Positions 54,201 through 63,210 of a stretch of DNA of 64,000 bases are shown piece after piece. The DNA comes from Flavobacteriaceae bacterium EG-1 (GTDB lineage Bacteria; Bacteroidota; Bacteroidia; Flavobacteriales; Flavobacteriaceae). The stretch lies in contig NZ_WJPK01000002.1 of assembly GCF_009649685.1 (NCBI RefSeq), positions 164,202-228,201 on the forward strand. Reading direction: 5' to 3'. The notes beneath the pieces were generated by a model. It worked only from the letters and a program-made list of their open reading frames with translations, did not search any database and was not told the DNA's origin. A program made the translations under genes and the position numbers. The stretch's first letter is position 1, and the number at the start of each line of letters is the position of its first letter.

Positions 54201-54274
54201 GATTAAAAGCTTTAATTGTAAAACAGTTTAACATATGAAGGTCTAAGAAGGCATTTATCTTGATTGCATAAGCT

Positions 54275-55960
54275 TTAACCTCTTATGATTTCTCGTGATG
54301 GTTTGTCATTGATACTAGGCTTAAAGGGATAGAAAAACATGGTGTCCCAATTAGGATGTAAACTATTCTTATGCATTTTTCGTAAATCATGTGAAGTATG
54401 GAAATATTTTTGTCTTAATTCTTTTAAGTAATAATGATCATCGAGCTTTTGTCTATATATAGGGTCTTTAGATACAGTCACTATATCATCTAAACCTAGT
54501 TCTTCTTCAGTATAGAATTTCATCGGACCTCCCTTATTTTCAATAACATATTCCTGCAATCTTTTATATGTATAATTTAGAACCTCTTCATTTTTTGGTA
54601 TTTCATGAGCCTTTTCTGTTATATCTGTAAACATCCCTTTTCTAATTTCATCACCCTTCATTTTCATTAAGTGCAATGGAATAAAACTATATTTATTGCA
54701 CACAACTTTTTTGACGACTTCTAGGTAGCCATATTCCAGGGATTCAAGACCCATTTCTTCTAATTTTTCGCGGTCATCTTTATTGTTTATAGGTTTTGTA
54801 TGCCGTTTTAATTGTTCTTTATTTGCATACCACCCTTGCTCAATTACACTTTGTATTTCACGGCTAATTGCAGACTCAAATCCCTCATAAATAATTTTTC
54901 CTGCCTCAGGAACTTTAGGATTATAACCTCCGCCAATATCACTATGCACTCCGGGCAAAGCTTTTTCATACTTACTACCCTTACTTGAAATATCAACTAA
55001 GGCGAAATTCTTACGTCGCTCATCCATTGCTGTTAAGTGGAGTACATTCTTTGCCTTACTAATAGCATTTAAATTTAAATCTTCGGCACCCTTATCACCC
55101 CTATAATTTTTAATAGAAGTATAAAAAGAAGGTACTGTATCAAAAAGACCGGCAAATACTATCTCTAATTCTCCATCAAATTGTAGACCTTCTTTTTCAA
55201 GCGCCTCTCCTAAAGCCCCATGTTTATATTGTTTGGGATAATGCTTTACAGCGCCTTGGCTCAAAACTAAATTTACCTCGTCCTTTTCTTTCAGTGTGAT
55301 TTCATGAATAAAATTTCGCGCCGCTGCGGCACCACGACTAAAACCAAAGACATCTATTTTTAATTCAAATACTGTTTTTACACTTGCTAATCTTTTAACT
55401 TCTTTTGCCAACATATCGCAAGCTTCATTTACCCTTGTAGTTATACCATATTTACCAGTACCTCGACCTTTACCATCAAAGGAATCATCACTTTCATACT
55501 TTTTAGTTCCAATCCCCTCAACATAAACCTTACCTATTGACTCATCATTAGTGGTTGGCGTATCATAATGTTTAAATAGTATAGCCACATTGCTATAATA
55601 ATTGGAATAACTATCATCAACTAGTACTGGCTTATCAAGTTTTAAACCTAATTTATCCGATAAAGGTAAAGTACCCATTGTGCTCAATCCAGATTTCTCT
55701 TCGTTAAAACGTTGCTGGTATATGTAAGCTTCCCTATTTCTTAATGGTCCATGTTTTATGTTATCCTTTTCATATTCCAATCTCGCTTCAGTATTAAATT
55801 TATTATTTCCTGTGCCATCAAAAAATACCCCTACCCTTATATTGACTGAATCAGTTTCCCCAAAAACCATACACTTTGAGGTTCTAGCCTTTCTTTTGTC
55901 TTGATCACTAGGAAACGCGGAAACCAATAAATCTGCAAAACATTCGTTTCTTTTCATCAT
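54275..55960 (-). CDS. Tle1-type T6SS phospholipase effector (DUF2235)
   Basis: This 561-residue protein has the T6SS lipase-effector features of the Tle1/DUF2235 group. They are VGVFFDGTGNNKFN near residue 42, the nucleophile motif FGFSRGAAAARNF (GxSxG, about 203-215) and a later VHSDIGGGYNPKVP segment with the second Asp. A His near the C-terminal end (KYFHTSHDL) may complete the triad. It is predicted to hydrolyse phospholipids in target-cell membranes. It directly follows a PAAR gene (3-bp gap) and vgrG, which would carry it on the spike. A DUF2931 gene follows. Confidence 0.88.
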   Translation of the reverse strand: MMKRNECFADLLVSAFPSDQDKRKARTSKCMVFGETDSVNIRVGVFFDGTGNNKFNTEARLEYEKDNIKHGPLRNREAYIYQQRFNEEKSGLSTMGTLPLSDKLGLKLDKPVLVDDSYSNYYSNVAILFKHYDTPTTNDESIGKVYVEGIGTKKYESDDSFDGKGRGTGKYGITTRVNEACDMLAKEVKRLASVKTVFELKIDVFGFSRGAAAARNFIHEITLKEKDEVNLVLSQGAVKHYPKQYKHGALGEALEKEGLQFDGELEIVFAGLFDTVPSFYTSIKNYRGDKGAEDLNLNAISKAKNVLHLTAMDERRKNFALVDISSKGSKYEKALPGVHSDIGGGYNPKVPEAGKIIYEGFESAISREIQSVIEQGWYANKEQLKRHTKPINNKDDREKLEEMGLESLEYGYLEVVKKVVCNKYSFIPLHLMKMKGDEIRKGMFTDITEKAHEIPKNEEVLNYTYKRLQEYVIENKGGPMKFYTEEELGLDDIVTVSKDPIYRQKLDDHYYLKELRQKYFHTSHDLRKMHKNSLHPNWDTMFFYPFKPSINDKPSREIIRG

Positions 55961-55963
55961 TTT

Positions 55964-56704
55964 TTACTCTTCCTTTTCATCATCAAAATCAGGTACGTCA
56001 TATTTTGCAATGGCCACATCTCCTTTAACCGTACCGGTTAGGGTAATTAAGTCCTCATCCTCCATTCTTTTTCCGTTCTTGTCTTTTTTGTTAACACGTT
56101 TTATTTTAAAAGTAACCGTATCCCCGTCTGGCACATCTTTGGTATACGCCTTAACTTTTATGACCTCGACCATTTTTCCTTCTCGAATTCTTTTTTCGTT
56201 TTCTTCATCACAAAATTCTACGCTAAGAATCATGGGAGTGGGTTCTTGTTCTTCAGATTCCTTCTTAATTTGTTCTATTTTTTTTTCTACTTGCTTTAAG
56301 GCATCACCTTTTCCGGCCGCATACGCCTGTGCTTTCAATAAAAATGTAATTTCAGGAAAGGGTATTTGACTTAAAGGGGCGACTGCGGTAGCACCACTAC
56401 CACCAGTACCAACTAAAACATTTGGCTGCCCAACGGTAATTGACCCGCCATGTGCGGTCATACTTCCCATAGTTGCAAGTGGTTTTCCTCCCACAATGAC
56501 TGTGGCTTCACCTTGCACGATTGTGTCTGGAGGTCCTGCACAAGTACACATATCACCCATAACTGCGGCAGGCTTACCGCCAATCAATACCGTGGGTACG
56601 CCTGGCCCTGTGACTGGTCCGCCAACATGAGGCGGTGGGGGTACCCCTGGGTTGAACATGGGGCATACGTGCATGCTTCCTATGGTTGCTGCTGGTCCTG
56701 GCAT
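55964..56704 (-). CDS. PAAR-domain spike tip protein with C-terminal extension
   Basis: This 246-residue protein has a PAAR domain at about 1-100. It includes GSMHVCPMFNPGVPPPPHVGG, PTVLIGGKPAAVMGDMCTC, EATVIVGGKPLATMGSM and ITVGQPNVLVGTGG, with Cys and His in PAAR positions. An Ala-rich helical linker (about 100-150) leads to a beta-rich domain of about 100 residues (MILSVEFCDEENEKRIRE...VPDGDTVTFKIKR) with an acidic tail. The domain resembles an Ig-like adaptor and could hold the Tle1 protein encoded next. It follows vgrG by about 100 bp. Confidence 0.88.
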   Translation of the reverse strand: MPGPAATIGSMHVCPMFNPGVPPPPHVGGPVTGPGVPTVLIGGKPAAVMGDMCTCAGPPDTIVQGEATVIVGGKPLATMGSMTAHGGSITVGQPNVLVGTGGSGATAVAPLSQIPFPEITFLLKAQAYAAGKGDALKQVEKKIEQIKKESEEQEPTPMILSVEFCDEENEKRIREGKMVEVIKVKAYTKDVPDGDTVTFKIKRVNKKDKNGKRMEDEDLITLTGTVKGDVAIAKYDVPDFDDEKEE

Positions 56705-56808
56705 GTAATTTTATTTATTCGTTGTTACTTAAAGACGAAGAGATTCTTGACTTCGTTTTACTGAACAGAAATTGTTCATTAACGAGGTATTACTCCTCAA
56801 ACTTTTTC

Positions 56809-58602
56809 TTAATTTATCTTAACAATAGCACCTGACACCTCAGCAACTGCGGATCCAGATACTTTGGTCTGTGCCGAACTTACTTCTGCTGACGCCTTTC
56901 CACTAATTACCGTGTTGATTGCTTTTACCGTTGCTTCATTTATGGCTTCTATGGCCACATTACCTTTGCTCAATACCCCAGCATCCCCGTCCGATTGTAA
57001 ATTCATCTCTCCCTTAGACAAAATGGTTAAATCTCCACCAGCACTCTGCGTAATATTGCCTTTGGCCTGTATATCAATCTTCCCTTCTGATATCAGTTCA
57101 ATATTTCCAGCCTCAACCCTAAAAGTTTCTGTCGCTTTTAAAGTTAGTGATCTTTCTTTCGTATCAAAAGTAATGATGCTGCCATCGTTGTCGTAAATCT
57201 TAATTTTTTCGCTATCCTTTGTATCATCCAATTCAATGGTATGTCCACTTCTAGTGCGAATAACTTTTGTATTGTTTTCTGACGATGACCAATTGTCATT
57301 TGGCATATGACCTTTGTGGTATAACGAACCAACCACATAAGGGCTTTCGGCATCACCACCTTCAAAATCGACTAAAACCTGATCTCCAATTTCTGGTATA
57401 AATTGTATACCTTGATTTTCTCCTGCATGTGCACTTAACACTCGAATCCATGGACTCATTTCACCGATAAGCTCTTGCCAAGCAAAGGTTACTTTTACCC
57501 TACCTAAATTATCGGGGTCACTGTTATCTTGAACCACTGCGATTTGACTTTGACTTGTAGTAAACGCATTGATATTGGTATGGGGATACCCCTCAATATT
57601 TGCACTTACTGCCTCAAAATTGTTTTCATAATCATCAACACCGCCAAGTGAATGAATGACCTCAACAACCCGATATTCTTGGTCTTTTATCACCACTTTA
57701 TTCCCAAGGGCAACCCCAGAATTCCAACTGCGTCCCGAAACTTTTACCTGTTGTATCGCAAAACCAGCCTGTTGTAACTTAGCCTTAGCCTTAATAATTT
57801 TTTGAATTTTACGCTCATTATTAGCATTTACCCAAACATTGGTTTCGTTTTTATAAAGCGAATCGGATTTTGTGTATAATTTGGCGTTATCACCACCAAC
57901 ACCATCAGGCTTTTGGGTTTCGGTATATTCCCAATGTTTCCCTGATTTTTCTAAATAGCTTTGCGTAAAATATTTGAATTTTTGTGGGGTGGGGGTAAAA
58001 CTAATTTCATATTCTGCTAAGTCATGGTTATACTTTAGCGATGTAGTATTAGTTTCTGGTTTTCCAAATACAAGTGCTTTGCCATTATAATACAACCATT
58101 GCCCGTACTTCTCAGCCAACCGTTTTACAAAGTTAAACGCACTTTCATGATTTTGCACCGTATAGTCAATCACTTCCTTAAAAGTGGGATTCACTTGTAT
58201 ATCAAAATTGTACTTTTCTAAGGTTTTCTTAACAATTTGATCAAGTTTACTCTCATGAAAACAATTATAATGAGGGCCATCATTGGCCAATATTTCTTTA
58301 CTCGATCCGGTAATGGTCAATTCATCCCCCTGTACTCCGGAACCATTTAACACATTAACACCTACAACCACACCATTAAACTCCAATCTTCCAAGATTTT
58401 TCTTCTGAGCATTATTGGTGAGAATTTCAATGGAAAGCGATTTCCCTAATAAATCGTGATAGGCTTCATTTTTAAAAACTCGTAAAGGAATTCGCACCTC
58501 TAAAGTATGAGAAGCATGAATTTTTTGATGTAAACGTAATTCTTTAAAAATTGGAATCTCTTTACCATCTAAAAGCACTGTGGTTTTAAAGTTTAAGGTC
58601 AT
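56809..58602 (-). CDS. vgrG: VgrG spike protein (TssI)
   Basis: This 597-residue protein has the full VgrG structure. A gp27-like N-terminal part runs over about 1-360. A gp5 OB-fold starts about 365 with DNSDPDNLGRVKVTFAWQE, SPWIRVLSAHAGENQGIQFIPEIGDQVLVDFEGGDA and PYVVGSLYHKG. The C-terminal beta-helix has repeats of about 8 residues (for example ILSKGEMNLQSDGD, VLSKGNVAIEAINEATVKAIN). There is no extra toxin domain. It is preceded by two Hcp genes and followed by PAAR and the lipase. Confidence 0.95.
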   Translation of the reverse strand: MTLNFKTTVLLDGKEIPIFKELRLHQKIHASHTLEVRIPLRVFKNEAYHDLLGKSLSIEILTNNAQKKNLGRLEFNGVVVGVNVLNGSGVQGDELTITGSSKEILANDGPHYNCFHESKLDQIVKKTLEKYNFDIQVNPTFKEVIDYTVQNHESAFNFVKRLAEKYGQWLYYNGKALVFGKPETNTTSLKYNHDLAEYEISFTPTPQKFKYFTQSYLEKSGKHWEYTETQKPDGVGGDNAKLYTKSDSLYKNETNVWVNANNERKIQKIIKAKAKLQQAGFAIQQVKVSGRSWNSGVALGNKVVIKDQEYRVVEVIHSLGGVDDYENNFEAVSANIEGYPHTNINAFTTSQSQIAVVQDNSDPDNLGRVKVTFAWQELIGEMSPWIRVLSAHAGENQGIQFIPEIGDQVLVDFEGGDAESPYVVGSLYHKGHMPNDNWSSSENNTKVIRTRSGHTIELDDTKDSEKIKIYDNDGSIITFDTKERSLTLKATETFRVEAGNIELISEGKIDIQAKGNITQSAGGDLTILSKGEMNLQSDGDAGVLSKGNVAIEAINEATVKAINTVISGKASAEVSSAQTKVSGSAVAEVSGAIVKIN

Positions 58603-58628
58603 CCAATTTAAGATATTAGTATTTACAA

Positions 58629-59048
58629 TTATTCATCATTCCATATCACTTTATAAGGCACTGAATCTCCAACCCTAATTTCTTCGCACCATATTGAAAA
58701 ATGACAACGCATGGCATTACCTGTAGAAGATTCAAAAACTTCTCGATAATCAACACATTTACCATATGCAAATATTAATTTCTTGCTTGTCACCATGGAA
58801 CCATCAGCACTATCAGTTTTAAAGATAATTGTTCCATCTTTTTGCTCTCCTCTAAGCAACCAATCTAGTAATGAAGCATTCTTAGTAGAATCTATTGTAA
58901 TATGAATCAGCCCTGCTTGCACATTTGATAGTACGTGCCCAGTTTTTATATCAATCCTTCTCGAAAACTCAAATTCACAATAATGTACATGTATCCCATC
59001 ATAGTCGGTATCCAAGTCATCAATTGTTAATAAAGCCTTATAAGCCAT
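58629..59048 (-). CDS. tssD: T6SS tube protein TssD (Hcp), second copy
   Basis: This 139-residue protein matches T6SSiii TssD. MAYKALLTIDDLDTDY at the N-terminus corresponds to the family's MAFKAxLxIxG strand, with CEFEFSRRIDIKTGH, GLIHITIDST and LLDWLLRGEQKDGTIIFK following. It differs clearly from the other copy at 59125-59517. Hcp hexamers stack into the tube and can carry cargo in the lumen. It lies 26 bp before vgrG in the operon. Confidence 0.88.
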   Translation of the reverse strand: MAYKALLTIDDLDTDYDGIHVHYCEFEFSRRIDIKTGHVLSNVQAGLIHITIDSTKNASLLDWLLRGEQKDGTIIFKTDSADGSMVTSKKLIFAYGKCVDYREVFESSTGNAMRCHFSIWCEEIRVGDSVPYKVIWNDE

Positions 59049-59124
59049 TTATATGGAATCAATCCAGACAGAATAAGCCATCCATCCGGGATTTAAATTT
59101 ATACACACAAGTAACTTAGGGGAT

Positions 59125-59517
59125 TTACCCTACTACCCATTCGTTGTCAAGTTCGCCATCTCCAATTTCAAGCTTTTCTGCAGAAATTACCACATTTGCT
59201 ATCATTGCCATACCCCCATGGGCTTCAAAACTTTCCTGAAAATCCACAAGGTAAGCATTAGTGAATTTTAGTGTCTTTGCTGCAGCATCGGAATCTGTTT
59301 TGAAAAAAGTGATTTCGCCATCTTTGCGCTCAAAATCATTGAACATCCAATCCGACATAAATGTATCAGTAACAGATTCAATAGTAACATTAATGGTACC
59401 ACCTTGAGTTTTTGTTTGTGGTTTACCATGTTGATCAATCGCCCTATGAAAACCATAAGAACAACTTTGAATCCTATAAGTTTGATCACTAATTTTCAAT
59501 TCTGCTTTAAATGCCAT
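59125..59517 (-). CDS. tssD: T6SS tube protein TssD (Hcp), first copy
   Basis: This 130-residue protein is a canonical T6SSiii TssD: MAFKAELKISDQTYRIQSCS, GFHRAIDQHGKPQTKTQGGT, FMSDWMFNDFERKDGEITFF, and the C-terminal VISAEKLEIGDGELDN. It lies upstream of the second copy, separated by 76 bp. Two divergent tube proteins in one operon suggest one builds the main tube while the other may be a cargo-specific or tip ring. Confidence 0.9.
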   Translation of the reverse strand: MAFKAELKISDQTYRIQSCSYGFHRAIDQHGKPQTKTQGGTINVTIESVTDTFMSDWMFNDFERKDGEITFFKTDSDAAAKTLKFTNAYLVDFQESFEAHGGMAMIANVVISAEKLEIGDGELDNEWVVG

Positions 59518-59809
59518 AATGTTAAAAATTTGATTAATATTAAGAAAGCTCTTTGTTTTATGGGGAGATTGACAAAAATTAACTCAATGGTCTATGAACG
59601 AACTTTCACTGCTAAATGTATAAAACTTATTTTAATTATCAAAGTACAAGAATATCAATACCACAATTTATTGGAATATAATTACCTAATTAGGTACTCT
59701 TTGAAATACATTTATTAGTAGCACCTAAAAAAGAAGAAATTACCTTACGACATCATTAATATTAGTTAACCGAAATACTATAAATTCTTGGCTACGAGCT
59801 AGAAATTAA

Positions 59810-60697
59810 TCATTCAACATTGATATTTGACAAGTTACTGACTCGTTTACAAATGACCTCTGTATTTTCCTTAATTTTATTGAGTGCTATTGTTTTATCA
59901 AAATCCACATACTTTATCCCACCCAAAAATTTAGGCTTTAAATAAAAAGACCATTCATACGGAATTTTACTTTTTGATTCCAAAAATTCGATTTTACTTT
60001 CAGGATGTCTTTCATTGTAATCTTCTATAAAAAAATAAAAAAGCGTGCTAAACTTCATGTTTTTAGGTGCCTTTACCCTAAAATTGGTAATTTCTAAATC
60101 ATTTATATTTTTTCTGAATTCAAAACTTATAATAATTGGATTTTGCAATTCTTCTTCACTCGGATCTTTCACATCTTCACCTAAAGGATATTTCCATGTT
60201 TTAAATATCGCAACTGGAATCAACAAAGCAAATTCATACATCTTATAAACTAAGGTAGGTATCATAAAAAAAAATGCTCCAGCCGCAAAAACATAACTGA
60301 ATGAAGGCCTAAATTTATTTAACACTTGAAAAAAAGCAAGCAACCCCAAGCAAGTATAAATTAGAGAAAAAAGAAATTCTGAAATAAAATCTGATTTTTT
60401 TTCGGATAAACTCGGAAAAAACCTCCTTAAAATCCACAGATGCAAAATACCCAAACCTAAAAAGAAAAATTGAATCACTATAAAACTAGTTAACGGCGTA
60501 CCATTTAACACACTAGTTGAACTTAGTAGTCCTATTATGGCGAAACTTAACATTACGACCAAAGCATAGACAATTGCCTTAAGCTTATTTCGAGTAAAAA
60601 GCTGACGTAGTTTTTTAACCAACGTCATCATTATAGCACTTAATACTACCAGTACTGCGCTTAATTTAAAAAGATTTCCGTTTATCAAATAATTCAT
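59810..60697 (-). CDS. tssN: T6SSiii membrane protein TssN
   Basis: This 295-residue protein has about five TM helices in its first 165 residues (about 8-25, 40-60, 70-92, 105-125, 132-150). A soluble C-terminal domain follows, containing NPIIISFEFRKNINDLEITNFRVKAP and ending in a charged strand region. The layout, length and place beside tssG and tssD match TssN of subtype iii, part of the trans-envelope complex. It lies 18 bp after tssG. Confidence 0.82.
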   Translation of the reverse strand: MNYLINGNLFKLSAVLVVLSAIMMTLVKKLRQLFTRNKLKAIVYALVVMLSFAIIGLLSSTSVLNGTPLTSFIVIQFFFLGLGILHLWILRRFFPSLSEKKSDFISEFLFSLIYTCLGLLAFFQVLNKFRPSFSYVFAAGAFFFMIPTLVYKMYEFALLIPVAIFKTWKYPLGEDVKDPSEEELQNPIIISFEFRKNINDLEITNFRVKAPKNMKFSTLFYFFIEDYNERHPESKIEFLESKSKIPYEWSFYLKPKFLGGIKYVDFDKTIALNKIKENTEVICKRVSNLSNINVE

Positions 60698-60715
60698 GCA
60701 ACTCCTAAATAGGTA

Positions 60716-61627
60716 TTATAAATTGGACGAAAGACCTAATATACTGCTATTAGAATCACCCAACAAAAATTCACAATCTTTAATAACCAATAATTTTGTT
60801 GTCACCTCCATTTCCATAGGAATAAAATAATCGTAAAATACTTCAAGAAACTCGTAAATTTTGAATTCATTTAAATACCAATCCAGTTTATTTGCTATAA
60901 TTGGACCAATTTCAAACTCAAACGATGCTATATTAATACCGTATTCATTACTATTAAGCACTGTATCATGACCTAAAGTAAAACCAGTTTCATTATTATT
61001 TTCTTCATTCGAAAAACGCTTATTAACCCTTTTAATAGTTACCTTTTCATTTAAAATTTTTTCTAAACTTAGCTTCGTTAATTCTAGATTACCAACTATT
61101 TTATATTTATAAGGCAACAAGGTTATCAACCTAACGGCATAATCTTTTGGGATATTTCTATTTATCTTCCAAAAATCGAATAAAAATTCATTTTTTGAAT
61201 TATTGAAATCATTAAGCAAATTTCTCTCGTTCCTCTCAATTTCTAATTTTTGATAGAAGAGTTCATTTTCAATTGGAGAAAAAAGTAATCTAGATTCTTC
61301 TTCCTCCTCTTTAATGGTTTTTCTTCTTTCAATGTAAGATTTGGTATCTTTACTAATCGCTTGCTCATGAAATAAACCTTCAGGCAAATTATCATAAAGT
61401 CCATTTCTTGAAAGTTTTAGTTTTACTCTGTTCTGATTATCATTTAAATTAGCACCTATAACATCACCCCCATATGGCCTTGAAAAAGCACTCCTATTCA
61501 CTATCAAAAAATCTTCGTTATGCAAATCTGAATTGTTTTCTATTTCAGAAATGAGAACCTCTGCCTTAATATTTTTATAACGCCTTAATAAATAACCAAA
61601 TACTTCTTCAAGCTTTTCCGGCTTCAT
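60716..61627 (-). CDS. tssG: T6SS baseplate protein TssG
   Basis: This 303-residue protein fits TssG by length and location. It has the N-terminal VFGYLLRRYKNIKAEVLISE segment and FSRPYGGDVIGA-type sequence, with a C-terminal ELTKLSLEKILNEKVTI...GFTLGHDTVLNSNEYGINI region, which resembles the DUF1305 conserved block. TssG, with TssE and TssF, forms the baseplate wedge. It is divergent in sequence from proteobacterial TssG, so the call relies partly on context. Confidence 0.72.
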   Translation of the reverse strand: MKPEKLEEVFGYLLRRYKNIKAEVLISEIENNSDLHNEDFLIVNRSAFSRPYGGDVIGANLNDNQNRVKLKLSRNGLYDNLPEGLFHEQAISKDTKSYIERRKTIKEEEEESRLLFSPIENELFYQKLEIERNERNLLNDFNNSKNEFLFDFWKINRNIPKDYAVRLITLLPYKYKIVGNLELTKLSLEKILNEKVTIKRVNKRFSNEENNNETGFTLGHDTVLNSNEYGINIASFEFEIGPIIANKLDWYLNEFKIYEFLEVFYDYFIPMEMEVTTKLLVIKDCEFLLGDSNSSILGLSSNL

Positions 61628-61660
61628 AATTAATTAAATTATTTTAGAACAAACTATCTT

Positions 61661-62665
61661 CTACCATCTTCCCCATGCGCGAAAACGTCGCTGCCAATAC
61701 ACCTCTTTTAAATCGCTTATTTTGACGCCCGACTTACCTGTAGGCCCCCTTCTTGAAGTTGAATTAATAAATTTATTATTCGCCAAATAAACTCCAACAT
61801 GAATAATATTATAATTTTCTTCACCAGGATATCCAAAAAAAACTAAATCTCCTTCTTCCAGATATTCAGGATTTCCAAATGCCCTATTTCGGTTCTTAGC
61901 CTCCAAAAGCTGCTGTTTCGCAGTCCTTCCAATATTATACTGGCCATAAACTTTACCAAATAAAGTTAGTGTAAATGAAGAACAATCTATACCATTTTTG
62001 TTATTCCCACCTAATTGATACGGAGTCTGCATCCATTCATCAATGAATTCATATAGTTTAAGATTGGTAATTCTTTCTGGTGGAACACCTATTAAATCAG
62101 CATATTTAAGCTGTAGAGGAGTATATATTATCTTTGGCGGCTTTGAAACAATCTCCTTTTCAACTACCGGTTTTGGAACCTCTTCATTAACAGCAGGTTT
62201 TGGAACTTCTTTATTAATAATCGGGTTTGGCACATCCTCATAGATAAACTCCACATCATTCGCTACTTCCTTTTTTTTAAACCAAGACTTAGCAATTGGC
62301 ATTTCCCCATTACTTTTTCGCTCCGTATTTCTATTTTTTCTTTCCTTATTAGTTATTAGCAATCCGATATTTTCAAGTTTTAACCTTTTACCTTGAACAA
62401 TATAAATATCCAACTCTCTTATTTCATAACCAGGTTTTGAAATCATTAATACATGATTACCTTTTACCTCTTCATTAAGCGCTATGGTAAAACTTCCTTC
62501 CATATCCGAAACTTGTTCAATACTAGTATTTTTGATAGCTATTCTAGCATTGGAAACCTTGTTGCTTTCCACTACATCTTCAATTATTCCCACAACAGAT
62601 GTGTTTTGTGAAAATGAATTAACACAAATGCAATAAAACAAAAGAAATTTCAATATTATTTTCAT
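61661..62665 (-). CDS. Exported NlpC/P60 peptidoglycan hydrolase at the T6SS operon head
   Basis: This 334-residue protein has a signal peptide (about 1-20), then a CarboxypepD_reg-like domain (about 22-105). A proline-rich linker (about 115-190) has three near-repeats around NKEVPKPAVNEEVPKPVVEK. The NlpC/P60 domain occupies about 200-334, with catalytic Cys in GIDCSSFTLTLFG, His in IIHVGVYLANN and a polar third residue region (FINSTSR). It is predicted to cut peptidoglycan peptide bonds in the periplasm. At the head of the TssG-N-D-D-VgrG operon it may open the wall for assembly of the apparatus. Confidence 0.87.
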   Translation of the reverse strand: MKIILKFLLFYCICVNSFSQNTSVVGIIEDVVESNKVSNARIAIKNTSIEQVSDMEGSFTIALNEEVKGNHVLMISKPGYEIRELDIYIVQGKRLKLENIGLLITNKERKNRNTERKSNGEMPIAKSWFKKKEVANDVEFIYEDVPNPIINKEVPKPAVNEEVPKPVVEKEIVSKPPKIIYTPLQLKYADLIGVPPERITNLKLYEFIDEWMQTPYQLGGNNKNGIDCSSFTLTLFGKVYGQYNIGRTAKQQLLEAKNRNRAFGNPEYLEEGDLVFFGYPGEENYNIIHVGVYLANNKFINSTSRRGPTGKSGVKISDLKEVYWQRRFRAWGRW

Positions 62666-63210
62666 AAAAATCTTTAAATCACAAGGCTAACACCTACCTT
62701 TTCGGGCTTTTAAAATTATTAAAAAAAAAGTGAATAGCTAAGATTCTCAACAATTAACACTTTACTTTAAAATCTTAGCCTTGGGGAATATTCTTTTCAA
62801 TGTGTTTCATACGAAAATCCTTTCATAGAACTATCAATTTAACGACATATAAATCAATAATATTTCAAATAAGAATAAATTTTATTGATTTAGCACTTTT
62901 AGATATTCATTTTAAATAATTTTAGTTTTTTAAAAATCTCTTTTATCATTACTTTGTGCCAGTATAAAAGTAGCCAATTTTAACCTCTTGAATTCAACGA
63001 GTTACTATCCTTTTCGTTCAAAAACAGTATAACCTCGATTAAAGGACATAATAACTTAAATTGCGTATTGGTTTCTTTTTTCATAAGTTATATGTTTGTA
63101 AAAAAGGAGAATATTGTTTTAAATTAAAGCATAATTTGATTTTCATTATCTTGAATTTAGAATGGAAATGATACCTTTTTAAAAAAAATCAAGTTGAAAA
63201 TCAATCAAGA
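62666..63210. other. Intergenic region with an inverted repeat
   Basis: About 545 bp between the T6SS operon head and a divergent gene. It contains the inverted repeat GCTAAGATT (62737-62745)/AATCTTAGC (62771-62779) with a 25-nt spacer. No coding frame or RNA gene was recognised. It should hold the promoters of both the T6SS operon and the outer-membrane protein gene. Confidence 0.45.

Noticed and set aside
61661-62665. Naming the NlpC/P60 protein TssR
   Set aside because: TssR is expected to be much longer, and nothing here shows TssR-specific sequence.
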